The notes: generated by a model from the sequence alone, not told the origin. DNA of 64,000 nt from Nyssa sinensis (GCA_008638375.1 CM018031.1:11498062-11562061), one strand, 5' to 3'; shown: positions 24,321 to 37,177, numbered from the stretch's first letter. Program-made: numbers and translations.

Positions 24321-25189
24321 GACATGCAACCTGTATTTGGTGTTCTATTCTACTTTTTGTGGCCTCTTGAAAGATATTTTGAATAGAAATTTTCTGTTTT
24401 ATTTGTATTTAATTATAGTTTGATGTGGCTTAACAGTAATGTTATGAAGAGAAGGTTGTTTTGAAAAGATCTTTTTGCTTGTTTTACTCAATTCTGCGTT
24501 TGGTTGGAAGTTTGTTGTTTCGTGTATTATTTATGGTTCGGTGGGAATTGTAAAATATTATAGGTGTTTACTAATGAAAGGTTCTTCCCTATTGCAGAAA
24601 CTTCAACGTTTATCCACTTTAGTTTCTTGTATTTATTTATGGTTCTCCAAAAGCTTCAACATAGATTTGTATTTTATGCCCACTTTTTACGCAAATGATA
24701 TGAGTTCGATTTATTCTCTTCATATCGTTGTATAAAAAAAATGTATGTTTTCAAAAACAAAAAAACAACTCAAAACCACAAAGATATCAGCCAGCATAAA
24801 AATCAAAAACTTTTAGAGTTCATTTTTTAACAAGCGAATTTTGATTCTCGAGTTGGTTTGAATAACCCAAAGTTTTAAATCAAACAAAGTGAATATAGTT
24901 AGTTTTATATATTGTCTAATCTGCACCAATTCAATGCCCGACCTTAATTCAGTTCTCTCATTTTTTATTTTTTTTGATACAACGACATGGAAAGAAAGAA
25001 TCAAACTCATGTCAATTACATAAAGAGTAAGCACTTACGCCATTTGAATAAGATCTCGATTCTTCCTCTCTCATTTTTTGTTCACCTCTAATTTGAATAT
25101 TGTTGTGGATCTTGGTTTGCTTTCACTGGTTTGAATTACTGCTTATATGATCACCTATGTACTTTCAAGAAAAATCAACCTACCACCAA
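24321..25189. other. AT-rich intergenic stretch
   Basis: No recognisable gene or intact repeat was found. Short frames here carry no known motif. Confidence 0.5.
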
Positions 25190-26110
25190 TAATGCCTCTT
25201 CCACCCTACAACCTATTCTGAAATCTATCAACCGCTAAATCATAAATTGCCTTGGCCTTAAACAAAGAACACAAAGGTAAACCCAGATACCACGTAAGCA
25301 GCGACACTACCTTACAACCCAAAATCTAAGCCAAATCCTCCACAACATCCACCTCACCCACCAAAATGATTTCATTCTTGCCCAAATCAACACTAAGCCA
25401 TGAGACTACTTCAAAACATAACAATACATACCTCAAGTACTGCAAATGATCTACATTCGTCCCACAAAATGAAGGTGTCATCAACATATAGAAGGTGATA
25501 GACCTCAACTAGCCCACCTGCCCTTCCCTCACTACAAAGCCATTCAATAAAAGACCACCCCCCCCCCCCCCCTCCCCCTCCCCGTTCTTAATAGCCCACC
25601 CAAGCAATCTAATCAGAGCCTCCATCACCAAAATAAGTAACAGTGGTGAAAGAAGGCACACTTGCAATAAACCACTCAAGATCTTAAGCCCACTGTAGAA
25701 TCATTCACCAAAACAATGAAACATTTTAATCCACCCTCTCGACTTAGCACCAAACTCCATTCTATCAGGCATGTAAAGCAAAAAAATGCCAACTGACATG
25801 TTCATAAGCCGCCTTCTTTACATCAAGTTTCCACACTAAGCCAGCTTCCTTGCTTCTCGACCTAGAATCTACATAGTCATTTGCTATTAAATAAGAGATC
25901 CTGTGATTCACCTCATCACCATCGTGCATGATCGTTCCATCAATAGCAATGCTACCAAAGTCATTAACTCGACGACGTGAATTAACAATACAATGAAGGA
26001 ACCTCATATTCAATGCCCTATCTTAGCCCCAATGCTCTAAATTTCTGCATCCAACTGATCTCTTCAGAAATCACTAGCCTTCCCAACACACCTTTCAACT
26101 CATCTTGATG
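25190..26110 (-). pseudogene. L1-type LINE reverse transcriptase remnant
   Basis: On the - strand the pieces appear in RT order. A segment with YLIANDYVDSRSRSKEAGLV and WKLDVKKAAYEHVSW (about 25900-25780) comes first. A segment with VMEALIRLLGWAIKNG follows (about 25635-25580). The post-YADD part is last, CFEVVSWLSVDLGKNEIILV (about 25410-25350). Frameshifts separate the pieces, and the YADD region is out of frame near 25480. A 14-base C run (25558-25571) interrupts one junction. Confidence 0.75.
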
Positions 26111-26129
26111 GGCAACACCCCCTGCGAAA

Positions 26130-26290
26130 GGCCTCTTTGCAAATAAGTTGCAACAATTTCAATAGTACTACCAAGAACTAAACTCAGCTCATGCCTTAAT
26201 CCCAACTACTTGGGATGGGGTACATGGATCGTGCTCCTCCAGTCTGTTGACCCTAGTCTATGGAAAGCCATATCCAGGATTAAATTAAAG
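26130..26290 (-). repeat. Possible SINE 3' domain
   Basis: The reverse strand contains GATCCATGTACCCCATCCCA then AGTAGTTGGGATTAAGGC, resembling the 3' domain of Au-type plant SINEs. The tRNA-like head was not found, and identification rests on remembered consensus only. Confidence 0.35.
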
Positions 26291-27299
26291 CCAATCATGT
26301 ACTTACAGCCTCAAGCCACATTCTTTTGACCTCCCAGGTCATGACAGGAAGTTTGATGCATGTCTTGATAACTAAATCTTCTTCCATCACCTTCTCAGTG
26401 ATAATTGTTGAAAATAGACAGGAAATTGAAGCTAAAAATAGAATAAAAACAATAACGATAAAAGATTTCAATAAATCTGTCTCTTTCCCTAGCTGTGCCT
26501 CTCCATGAATAAGTTCCACCACCCATCTTTATGCACAAATACAAACTGACACACAGATTACATTCTAAACCAATATAGGTATCAAACCAGCTGCTCTGTG
26601 CTGGGTAAAATTCTTGGCTATCTACAATTAATGATGAGATTTGAGAAGGTGGCCATGGAACATTCTCTCCCTAATTCACTATAATAATCCTAGTGTCATA
26701 ATCTTTTAATGTATCTTGTGAAAGTTTGATATATTTTGTTAAGACTCATTCCCTACAACATAAGTTTTTTAAGAAACTAATGTTCTAATATAATATTAGA
26801 GCTTTGGTTATGAGTGAACTTGGGTTCAAGTCCCACCACAAAAATGTAAAAAGTAGTATTGGTGTGCAAAAAAAAAAAAAAACCTTTAAAAATTTAAAAA
26901 GAAAAAAGAGCAAAACAATATTATTTTACTTTTTGCTTTTTTAAAGTAAAAATTTACTTTCATACTTTATTTATTCATATTATCGCCCACCGTTATTGCA
27001 TCATCACTGTCACTACTACTACCACTAGTGTCACCACCAATCTCAGACATTAAAATATTATGAAAAACAACTTGGGTCTTAGTCGAATTATCAAAATTCA
27101 AACTTGATGATGTTTGTTCTAGTTAATTGATGCCGGAGTCTACTCATTATTTATTTTGGTGTACTTCTGAGTCCCAAATATTCTTCTTTTTCTTATTTGT
27201 TAGGCACCCTCAAGCTTTAATTTCTAAAGTCTAAAGTCCAAAACCACTACACCCGAACAGTTTTGTCGCCAAGTTCATTTTCACTGTTGCAAGTAACAA
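26291..27299. other. AT-rich intergenic stretch
   Basis: No supported gene. There is a 14-base A run near 26870. Confidence 0.5.
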
Positions 27300-27735
27300 T
27301 AAAGGTAAGTTACATTTACTTCTCTTAAAATTTCTGATAATTAGACTGATCTCTTTTATTATTATTGACAAATTACAAATATTCCATCTAATTATTATTA
27401 GTTTTTAAATGATGAAATTGTTATTTTCATGTTTTTTTTTTTATTCTGAAAATATTTTAAAACTTTTTTTTTAAATTTTTTATTTTATATAAAAATAAAT
27501 TTAAGGTTGTAATCAATATTTATTTGAAAATGGAAAAAAATTGAAAAAATATATAAAAGAAGTGTGAAATCGGTAATTTTGTCATTTTGAAGGAAAAAAA
27601 TTTGACAGGATGAAATATTTGTAATTTGTCAATTAAAATATGAGAGATCAATATAATTGTTAAAAACCTTAAAACGTATCAGTATAATTGTCAAAAGTCT
27701 CAGAAATATGAATGAGGGATGATGAGTTTAATTTA
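27300..27735. repeat. Foldback MITE-like element, family copy 2
   Basis: It is related to the element at 17130-17640 and also has near-inverted halves (GACTGATCTCTTTTATT ... GAGATCAATATAATTG; TGACAAATTACAAATATT ... AATATTTGTAATTTGTCA). Between the arms the DNA is AT-rich and non-coding. Confidence 0.5.
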
Positions 27736-28228
27736 CCCAAATAATAATAACATATGTCTATGCCTCAGCTGCCTTAACTATGGATTCTTTGGTGAATTCA
27801 AGCCTTATATATAAGGTAGAATAAAATTTTAAAATTTCTTGGATCTATAAAGAGTTATCCTAATGGCAAGTCGAGCCAGGTTGAGTGATGGTTTGTTCTT
27901 AACCCTGTTAATGAAATATTAGAATGGGATGGCAAGAAGAAATTATTTAGTGGTTTCGAAATACATGCAAAAAATTTTCCCTAAATTGAAGTTGATGGAC
28001 AATATTTTTTCTTCCCATGTGCTGTTAGTAAATTAATAATTTGAAAAAGAAGGTCAAACATCGATAACTGTATATATCACAAGGCTGTCTGGATCACACT
28101 TAAATATCAAACTACATGGTTTCAGAAGAAGAAGAAAATGTCTTTTTATTTTTTGTTGTTTACAAGGAGTAAATAAGATATTTTATTATCAGATAGAGCA
28201 AATGTGGTAAGCTTATGAGCTAAGTAGC

Positions 28229-28356
28229 CATGGGATGTTCCATTCTAAATAGATACATAGAAGTACTATATTACTAAATGACATCTCTTTCTCATGGGAT
28301 GTTCCATTCTAAATAGATACATCTAAGTAGTATAATACTAAATGACATCTCTCTGA
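28229..28356. repeat. Two tandem 64-bp units
   Basis: CATGGGATGTTCCATTCTAA recurs at a 64-bp period (TGGGATG at 28231 and 28295), with only a few differences between units. Function is unknown. Confidence 0.8.
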
Positions 28357-28599
28357 AGTCATGATTTCAAATCTAAAATTATAATTTTGATTTTTTAATT
28401 ATTAAGTTTTCATTAAAAAAAAAATACATAATAGAGACTCATGATGTGAATGTCTATAAATAATAATTGTAAATAATATGTTTTTTATTGCCCCAAAAAA
28501 GTATATTATAAAGAATTCATGAATAGGAAAGGCAATTTAACTCGTTCCGTTGAGAATATGTCATATTTTGTTCCTAATGGAATAGATTTGGAGGAAGCT

Positions 28600-28990
28600 A
28601 TACTCATCCCATTAAGGTTTGGGAGGGGGGTTTTGGGTGAAGGCACCGTACCCCATTCCACCCTGATTATATCAAATAAAGTAATAAAAAAAAATTATGT
28701 TACATAATCAATATTTATAATGATATTTTTTAATTATTCATTAAAAGTTTAAATAAACTAAATAGAGTTATATGTTTGAAAATAAAAATAGTGTCATTTT
28801 GATTCTCTATTAACATGCATCTTTCTAATTTTAAATTTTAATATATGTAATATTTTATTTAAAATATATTAATTATAATTAATTTAATAAAGTAAACAAA
28901 TAAATAAAAGTTTAAAAATAAATAATGACCCGGATGGATATTCATCCCTGCCTATCATGAGATTTAAATAAGTTTCGACAAAATCTTTTT
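28600..28990. repeat. hAT-type MITE family copy in inverse orientation
   Basis: GC-rich ends (CACCGTACCCCATTCCACC; GACCCGGATGGATATTCATC) enclose an AT-rich core that resembles, in reverse, the copies at 57564-58033 and about 16620-16910. No coding capacity. Confidence 0.45.
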
Positions 28991-30173
28991 TGCCGGATCT
29001 AAACTTACCCCATTGCCATATCTGTTATACTTATATAATATGTGAGAGTTGGTGGTTTTTGTACTAGAAATTTTTGTCCTTAATATATTAATTATTTACA
29101 AAATTATCATTTGTTAGATTTTATTTTCAATAGACATGATTATTTTTATTAGTGGGACCTACGATTTTTTTGTTTTTAGTACATCAATGAAAAAGAGAAA
29201 ATTATTCTAAATATGTGTGTGTACAACATCAATCTATGATTACTAAAATATATAATTTTAGTGTAATTATTTTTTGTTGATAGTACTCAAGATACTATGT
29301 ATCTATGTGGGTATATATTAGAGCAAGGAAACCTAAATTTTGATACAACACAATTATAATAAGCTAAGCCTAAAATATATATTGATATTTATTATTAGTT
29401 TCTTCTTTGGATGATATGAGCTAAACTATATCCAGGAGTATATTATATTCCAGGGTTGCTACCAAACCAGTGGATCAACAACTTAAAACCTTTTGACCCA
29501 TTAAATAACCATAGACATTGGCTGATTATTATTATTATTTTAAAAAAGTTAAGTACATAATATAATTAATTGAATAAATAACGACAGATTGAGCTAAACT
29601 AGACTTGCCCGCCAAGTATTGATCTGTTGCGGGATTGGACCGTTTTGCTATATAGGTAAGTATATAGAGTGTCACTGGCTAAGGGCTGTTCCGGTAAAGT
29701 TAATAAATTTCAAAGCACGCGCACTACAGGGGTGGCTTTGTCGTTCACGTCCAAGCTTGAATCAAAATCAAATTCAAAGCTACTTTCCTGACTCGGAGAC
29801 CCACGGGTTTGCTGTGAGACTCCCGTCATCTACTGACACATGTAAAATGCTGGACTTCACCAACTCTCCTCATTTCAGGACAAAATAAACAGGTTTATTA
29901 GAATGGTGCTTATAATAGGAATATTTTAAGCAAAAGTCATTTTTAGTCTGATATTAATATTATATTACCCTTTTAAGATTAAACATGTTTTTACATTTCA
30001 AGACAAACTTGGAACGAGTATGTAAAGGATTTCATAGTTCTAATTTTTACATAGTTAGATCGTATTTTTTATTTAATTAATTTGATTCTTTTTGTTGTTA
30101 AAAATATATTAAGAATATTCTTCAAAAACAAAATAGATGTCAAGTATAAATATGTGTACAACTGTAAATGCTC
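28991..30173. other. Intergenic DNA upstream of gene B
   Basis: Mostly AT-rich. A GC-richer patch at 29600-29890 has an 89-codon open frame, but it shows no known motif or neighbour support, so I do not call a gene. Confidence 0.45.
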
Positions 30174-30304
30174 CACGTGTACAACTCACTCTTAGCCAAA
30201 TGAGACATCATTTAGACCACGCGTCCTCGTAGAATTGTCTTGCCGCAATCATAATATCCCATATCATTAAGCCCGCGAAATTTAAAATGATCGTCCTCCA
30301 CGTG
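30174..30304. promoter_or_regulatory. Two G-boxes upstream of gene B
   Basis: CACGTG occurs at 30174-30179 and 30299-30304, each in the context CTCCACGTGTA, an ABRE-like form. They lie 350-480 bp upstream of the inferred leader-intron donor of gene B. Gene A also has one CACGTG in the same zone. Regulation by bZIP/bHLH factors is inference. Confidence 0.45.
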
Positions 30305-30652
30305 TAATATTTCGGGACCCACAGGTTGACTTCACTTCTCTCTCCCTGGCTCAACAGCTCTACTCTGAAATCGGGAGGAGGGAATTGTTGTGGCCTGGTC
30401 AAAGAAAAGGATCGCCGATTTTCTTCTAATTGCGATTAGGGTTAGGATACGGTAAAACACAGACCCACCAGCGAATCACATTCGCAGACCTACCGACCAC
30501 ACCGGTAATAGCCGGTGCACCCGGAGACCTGGTTCAGGGAAGTTTCGTTACTTCCTAATATCATTCTCATCCTGGCTTCCTTTATTAAAGAGCAACGTAC
30601 CTTCCGGATCAGGTTCAGCTCTCTCTCCATCCCGCCCCTCTCTTCCTTTCAG

Positions 30653-31284
30653 GTACGCCATATATTTTCTGTGTATACTACCACTGTTCTTTGATTCAGT
30701 CTTGCTGTACTCTGTGGATTTCTAGGGTGGTTCAGTTTTGGTTTTGGGTCTCTTGACCTCTTTGTCTATTTTTAGTCGATTCTAGTATTATTAATCTGTA
30801 CAGATTTCTTGAACATGTCTAGATTTTTGTTCGTTTTACCCCTATATTTCAGTTCACTTCTTGCTGATTAGGGTTTTCTTGAGCTTCTTTATCTGATTTG
30901 TAGTTAGATTCTAGTATTACTAGAGTATACGTTCTAAAACTTGTGTATATTTTGGTTCTTTTTTTTCTTCGGCCTCTATTTATTTATCTTTTTGTTGAAT
31001 TGAGGCTTGTTATTGATGTTAGAGAGATATTTCTATCTTTTTGTGTCAAAGATTTTTTTAAAATTTTTTTATATATTTCAATTTTGCTTTGGTTTTTTTC
31101 AATATATTTGGATGTTCCAGGGTTTAGAAATACTGATTTTGTGATGTCAATGTTAATATGAGTTTTTTGAGTTCTTGCCTGTTATTTGGCTGCTAATCCA
31201 AGTTTAGAGGTAGAAAGACATTTATTTTCTGGAAACCATTAATCAAGGTTAGACTTATTGAGGGTGATTTTTCATTTGGTATAG
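30653..31284 (+). other. 5'-leader intron of gene B
   Basis: The donor TTTCAG|GTACGC (30653) and acceptor TTTGGTATAG (31275-31284) bound a T-rich intron of 632 bp. The acceptor is followed by GGTTTT, as in gene A. The gene start lies 15-21 bp downstream. This places B as a close relative of A in structure. Confidence 0.65.
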
Positions 31285-31305
31285 GGTTTTGAGGCACGGA
31301 TGATC

Positions 31306-33560
31306 ATGGATCCTCATTTCAGTGAATTCTCTGATTCAATAAACAGTTTCAAATATGACGAAGATTCTGTTCTACCCTTGTTTGATCCGTCTCAAGATTT
31401 TGCAAATGGATTTAAACTCAAAGATGGCTCTTTAGATTTCAACTTGATGGACCTTCCCTTCCTTCCACCAGATCCAGACCCTGGTAATTTACCTCCATCT
31501 TCAAGCGTGAGCTCTGAAGCATACTCTCCTGACGACAATGACTTTTCCGAAACCGTTTCCAAGTTCATCAGCCAGATACTCAATGAAGAGAACATGGAGG
31601 AGAAGCCCAGTATGTTCCATGATCCTCTGGCTCTACAAGCTACAGAGAAATCCCTCTATGAGATTATTGGTGAGAAGTACCCTCCTTCACCCAACCAACC
31701 CCCTCTTTACTTTGATCAACACATCGAAAGCCCAGATGATAGTTTCTTTGGAAATTCCGGTGAGTATAGTATTGACAGCAGTACTAGTGCTAGCAACTCC
31801 ATTGCTAATCAATGGATTGTTGATCATGGAGAGTATAAATCGTCAGTTCTACAAAGTCATACTTTGGAGTACTCTTTTCAATCGACTTTGCAGACCAGTC
31901 CACAGTGGTCATTTGACTCCATAAATAGTTTCAGTAAGAATGTTAATGGCCCAGTGGACCCTTCCGTGAGTGCCCATCTGGTTCCAGACATACTTAGCGA
32001 TAGTGATTCCATCTTGCAGTTCAACAAGGGGGTGGAGGAAGCCAGTAAATTCCTTCCCAGTGCTAATAAAATAATTATTGATTTGGAGAACTACACATTG
32101 CCTCCAAAGTCAATAGAAGAGGCTCCGGTTGCAGTCAAGGTTGAGAGAGATTACTCACTTGATGGCTCGAGGGGAAGGAAGAACCATCACCGGGAGGATA
32201 GTGAGTTTGAAGAAGAGAGGAGTAGCAAGCAGTCAGCGGTTGATTTTGAAGAGGCCGCCGAGTTATCAGAGATGTTTGACAGAGTGTTGCTGCCTGCATG
32301 CTTTACTGTTGAAGAAATTCAGAGTGGAGAGGGCGAAGACCTTGCAGCCAAATGGACAGCCACATGGATCTAATGGTGGAAAGACCCGGACTAAAAAAGA
32401 GGGCAATAGAAAGGAAGTGGATTGATTTGAGGACCCTTTTGATTAACTGTGCACAATCTGTTGCTGCTGATGATCGCAGGAGTGCAAATGAACAACTAAA
32501 GCAGATTAGAGAGAACTCTTCTCCTTCTGGTGATGGAATGCAGAGGTTGGCCCATATCTTTGCTAATGGTATTGAGGCACGCTTGGCCGGCACGGGATCC
32601 CAGAGTTATTCAGCCCTAGCTTCCAAGAGAATATCGGCTGCCGAGAAGCTGAAAGCATACCAGCTTTATCTTTCAGCCTGCCCATTCAAGAAGATAGCAA
32701 TGTTCTTTGCAAACAAATTGATTTTTGAGCTGGCTGCAAAAACTACAAAAAAGAAGCTTCATATTATTGATTTTGGTATCTTATATGGTTTCCAATGGCC
32801 CATGTTTTTCCAACATCTCTCAACCATGCCAGGTGGGCCTCCCCAACTTCGAATTACTGGGATAGAACTTCCTCAACCTGGTTTTCGGCCAGCAGAATTA
32901 GTTGAAGAGACAGGGCGTCGCTTGGCCAAGTATTGTGAGCGCTTTAATATTCCATTTCAATACCATGCCATAGCACAAAAATGGGAAACTATTAACATTG
33001 AGGACCTCAAGATTGACAGCAATGAGGTGCTTGCTGTGAATTGTCTGTTCCGGTTTAAGAACCTACTTGATGAAACAGTTGTGGCGAACAGTCCAAGGGA
33101 TGCTGTTTTGAAGTTAATTAGGAATCTGAATCCAGACATTTTCATCCATTCTGTTGTTAATGGATCCTATAATGCTCCCTTCTTTGTCACTCGGTTCCGG
33201 GAGGCACTTTTCTACTATTCTGCATGGTTTGATATGTTTGATACTAACTTAAGCCGGGAAGATCTGGAGAGGTCTAATCTTGAGAAAGAGTTCTATGGGC
33301 GTGAGGTTATGAATGTCGTTGCATGTGAGGGCTCAGAGAGGGTTGAGAGGCCTGAGACGTACAAGCAGTGGCAGGCTCGCAACATGAGAGCTGGTTTCAG
33401 GCTCCTCCCATTAAACCTGGAGCTTGTGAATAAGTTGAGAGGTAAGGTGAAGGCAGGAAGGTATCACAAAGATTTTGTGTTTGATGAAGATGGTCGCTGG
33501 ATGTTGCAGGGGTGGAAGGGTCGGATTCTTTGCGCTAGCTCATGTTGGGTACCTGCTTAG
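31306..33560 (+). pseudogene. Gene B: LISCL-type GRAS gene split by two frameshifts
   Basis: The start at ATG 31306 matches gene A (MDPH-x-EFS); ATG 31300 would add two residues. The first frame (to TAA 32371-32373) carries the LISCL N-terminal blocks, for example the segment ending IIGEKYPPSP. Homology then moves to a second frame (about 32330-32425) after a one-base gain within 32326-32335. It moves to a third after the 4-base tandem gain GATTGATT (32420-32427). The third frame opens at an in-frame ATG (32352) and encodes 402 residues holding a complete GRAS domain: LHIID at 136-140 with GFQWP, LHRII, PFYRE with SPRDAVLKL, and SAW ending GWKGRILCASSCWVPA. All core motifs are conserved, which argues for recent loss, a sequencing error, or use as a separate GRAS-only protein. 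Confidence 0.85.
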
Positions 33561-34752
33561 AATTTATTAAAGCCATTTTTGTAGAACTCAGAATCGAAGT
33601 TCCTAGGGTTTCTTCTGGAGGTGAGCTGACAAGGATATTTGATATGGCTTTCTTGAAGTGTTAAGTACTCTCTCTCTCACTCATATGCAGACACACACAC
33701 ACACCACAAAAAAAGACATTTATGAATGTTTGTATGTATTCGTACGATTGATATACTGTCTGTCTGTCTGTGTTTAGCAATGCATGTGGGCATATTCCTG
33801 AGGTGTTTATCTCTGGAGTATAAGCTTGATTCCGGGAGTGGAAGTTAAGGAGCTTTTTTTTTTTTTTTTTCAATAAGGAGCTAATATTGCAGGTTTATTT
33901 TTTTTTTCTGATCATCTGCAATTCCAGCCTTCTTGAAGGAGATGCATATGGACTAGGAAGATAATAAGCCATTCACTACTTTATTAGATAATATGTGAAG
34001 AATCATCCTATGGTAATAGTTCAGAATTATAGATGTGGAATTGCTCTGTCAGAATGAAGTTATGATTCCAATATGAAACCTATGTTGATGAAGCTGTTAA
34101 TACACTATCACTGCCAGTTTGCTTCTCGGGATATTTTATTAATCAGTCATATACATCCTCCTGTTATATTTTTGTCCATCGATAGTGGAGATAAGAACAG
34201 GGTTGGTGCTTCCTGCTTCTTGCTTGTGAATTTTATCGTCAGTTTGTAGTTGTTTTTGTTTGGTCAGATGTATCAATCAAAGTGCAATTCAAAACTCCTG
34301 TTGTCTTTCATCCTTGTTTCCTGGTGCAGAGTTCATTTAATTGTGTTAAATAGTGCAGATTTTGTCCTTAGAATTGTAACTTTATTTTTGCTGAAGCACT
34401 TACGCCGGAGCTAAAAATAAGTAAATGATAAACACATTTAGTTGATTTGATTTTGTTAGAATTTATGCTCATCTTTCTTGTTATTTACTGCGTGTAATTG
34501 GTGGGATAATGCCTGGTGATTTTGCTGGAAAGAGGTATTCTATTTATGCATGTTGTTGGAATGGGTGGGAGACTTTGGTGGAAAGCCTATATTTAATGGG
34601 AAAATGAAAAATGATTCATTTTCACTCTGAGAAAATGTTTCTGGTAGTCATTTTTTTGTAAAATTAAGAGATTCTTGGTATCCCATAGCATGTGATTATA
34701 AGAGGTTTTTTTCCATTGGTCAAGGGTCTGCTTGTAGGACATGATAAAAATG
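33561..34752. other. 3' flank of gene B
   Basis: It contains the presumed 3' untranslated region, CT/CA microsatellites (33670-33705) and a 22-base T run near 33855. It ends with the 9-bp word ATAAAAATG (34744-34752) that marks the left edge of the segmental duplication. Confidence 0.55.
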
Positions 34753-36115
34753 CAGGATTAGATAGGATAATCATATACCATTCTTTTGGTATAAATTATA
34801 TCACATGCGGGTGAGATATATGATCTACATGATATAGTTACTAAAGTCAATTAAAAATACTAAACGCTGGATACTATAACAGTTATCGTATGGTTGTGCT
34901 TTTATTTGTGACGATGCACAAGACCTCTTGAGTTCTGGCTTGATATCCAGCAAAGAAACAGCCCATCTGTGTGCATTGATGGAATGGTTCTTCCCTTCAA
35001 GAAAATGAGGATAATTCTGAACTTGGTTATATCAACTGTAAATCTTTTATTTATTTTTTGGTTGGGTGAGTTTAAATTAAGGGGGAAAACGTGCTAAATA
35101 TATTAAGGGTTGAATATTTTGGAAACAGTTCACTTCTCCACCATCTTAGTATGCATCATCTGGCACTGTTGGTGGGCTGTCTGTGCAATGGAAGTTCTCA
35201 AAAGAAACAAAACATTATACAGAAGGAAAGATTCTGCAGTGTTACATGGGAAATGGTTGTTGCGTAGCAAATCTATGTTATGTCTGATTGATTGCATCCA
35301 AAGTTATCAGAACCGGCCAACTTGGCCAGTGGGACCGGTAAACCAATCTAAAATCAGACTAGTTTTTTAATTAGATCGGTTAAGAATTCAACACAGCTTA
35401 GACTGGATGACCTGACTAGTCAGACTGGTAATCCAGTCACCTAACCGGATTTCTAAGAACAAGTCATTTCCATTAATATGTATGAAGTATAACTTCGTGG
35501 TTGACAAAAATTGAACCCAAGCAAGCGATAGATTAGTAGGTAAGGGAAATTTTTCATATTTAGGCAAGGATGGAGCCAGGAAAAAAAATTAGGAAGAGTT
35601 AAAAAAAAAAAAAGTTCAGAAAATATGGGAGTAAAATTTTGTTTTTCTCAAATTAGAAAAATAAAATTTACAAATTTATTTCAAATCTTACATGTAAAAA
35701 AATATTATCCAAAATTTTGAAGGAGCTAACTATATATATATATATATATATTTAAATTAAAATTATTTTAAATATTAAATGTAAAAACAAATTCCAATTT
35801 TAGGGGACTATATAATAGGGGAGGAAAAAATGAATTTCTCAATGTATTCACTATTAGGAGGAGATTTAACGTAATATATAATTATGTAACATTTATAATC
35901 CAATCATGAAATTAATATTTATTTTACATTTTTCTCTGCATTAGAATTTAGAGGTGATCGCTTGGAGCAATGATGAGATCTAACGTAAGATCTCGTTCTT
36001 TTTTATCATGAATCCTAGAATTTTAGAATCGGAAGGTCTAACGTAAGATTTAAAAAAAAAAAAAAAATTATTGGAAGGCCATCAATAGTTTAAGGGATCA
36101 TCTTAAAAAACCTTA

Positions 36116-36457
36116 CACTATGTTTGGAAGGAATTGAAAAGAAAGAAAAGGAAAGGAGAAGGAAGGAGAGTTTATAATTATAAAAGTCAAAATAAAAATG
36201 ACACCTTTATTTTAACGTATCTAAATGATATAATAATAAAATAATATAAAATTTTTTTCTTTTCCTTTCTCTCCTTTATTATTTTCAAACAAGATAAAAA
36301 GATTATATTAGTCTTTCTTCTCTTTTCCTTTCATTAGTTATCCAAATATAAAAGAGGGATTACTCTCTCATCTCATCTCATCTCCTCTCATTTCATTTCC
36401 CTCGTAACTAATACTCTCTTTTTCTTTTCTTTCTCTTTTACTTATTCAAACGAACTG
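36116..36457. mobile_element. 342-bp Tourist-like (PIF/Harbinger) MITE, absent from unit 2
   Basis: It is bounded by a 3-bp target duplication TTA (36113-36115, 36458-36460). The ends are imperfect inverted repeats: CACTATGTTTGGAAGG and, reversed, CAGTTCGTTTGAATAAG. The matching spot in unit 2 (44795-44797) has a single TTA and no insert, which is the empty site. TTA target duplications and xxTGTTTGG ends are typical of Tourist MITEs. Confidence 0.75.
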
Positions 36458-37040
36458 TTAGACAAATGAGGTGACTAAATAAGAATTTTTGTATCTTAAG
36501 AGTGGCTATGAAAACTTTTTTCTATGAATATATGCTCAAATAAAATTACAAAATACCATGTATAAAGAAATTCACTTGGAAGTTTTCAAACTAATATCAA
36601 TAAGATTAAAAATGATTTGGAGATATTTGAAACATTCAAAGTCTAATTGACTACTTGTCTAAAGCGATAGTGAGGATACTCTGGGATGATGGGACTGCTC
36701 TTGAAAGAGAATATTATAGCATTGACTCCTTTTTCTTTCTTTCTTTTTCTTTTTAAAAATTTTTTTTTAAAAAGAATATGATACGCAACATGTATCACGA
36801 TACTAATACGATTAGGATCTCTTAATTTGATAATTGTTGGCTCCTTTTTATAATTCTTTCGTGTTGGTTCCAATTCCAAGCTAAACTTCCAACAACCAAT
36901 CGAAGCTTCGACCGTAACCAAATCGCCGTAGAGAGACTGCAAGTTCAAAGATCAAGAACCAGCTTTAATTGCTTGAAAATGATGGATTGGAGTTAGTCTA
37001 CGCACTCACTACTGAGTCAATCCGCTTGGGTTTCTGTGAG

Positions 37041-37125
37041 GTATGCCATTCCCTTTCTTTCTTATTTGCTTCAAATAAGGTGAAATCAAAAGCATGGAAT
37101 TATTGGATTTGTGGGTTCGTCAAGT

Positions 37126-37177
<52 letters not shown>

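Noticed and set aside
26295..26522. Small frames on both strands with a hydrophobic segment
   Set aside because: Both strands are open over the same stretch, as happens by chance, and there is no family resemblance.
29619..29888. 89-codon open frame in a GC-richer patch
   Set aside because: No recognised domain, no splice or promoter context, and no similar copy in the window.
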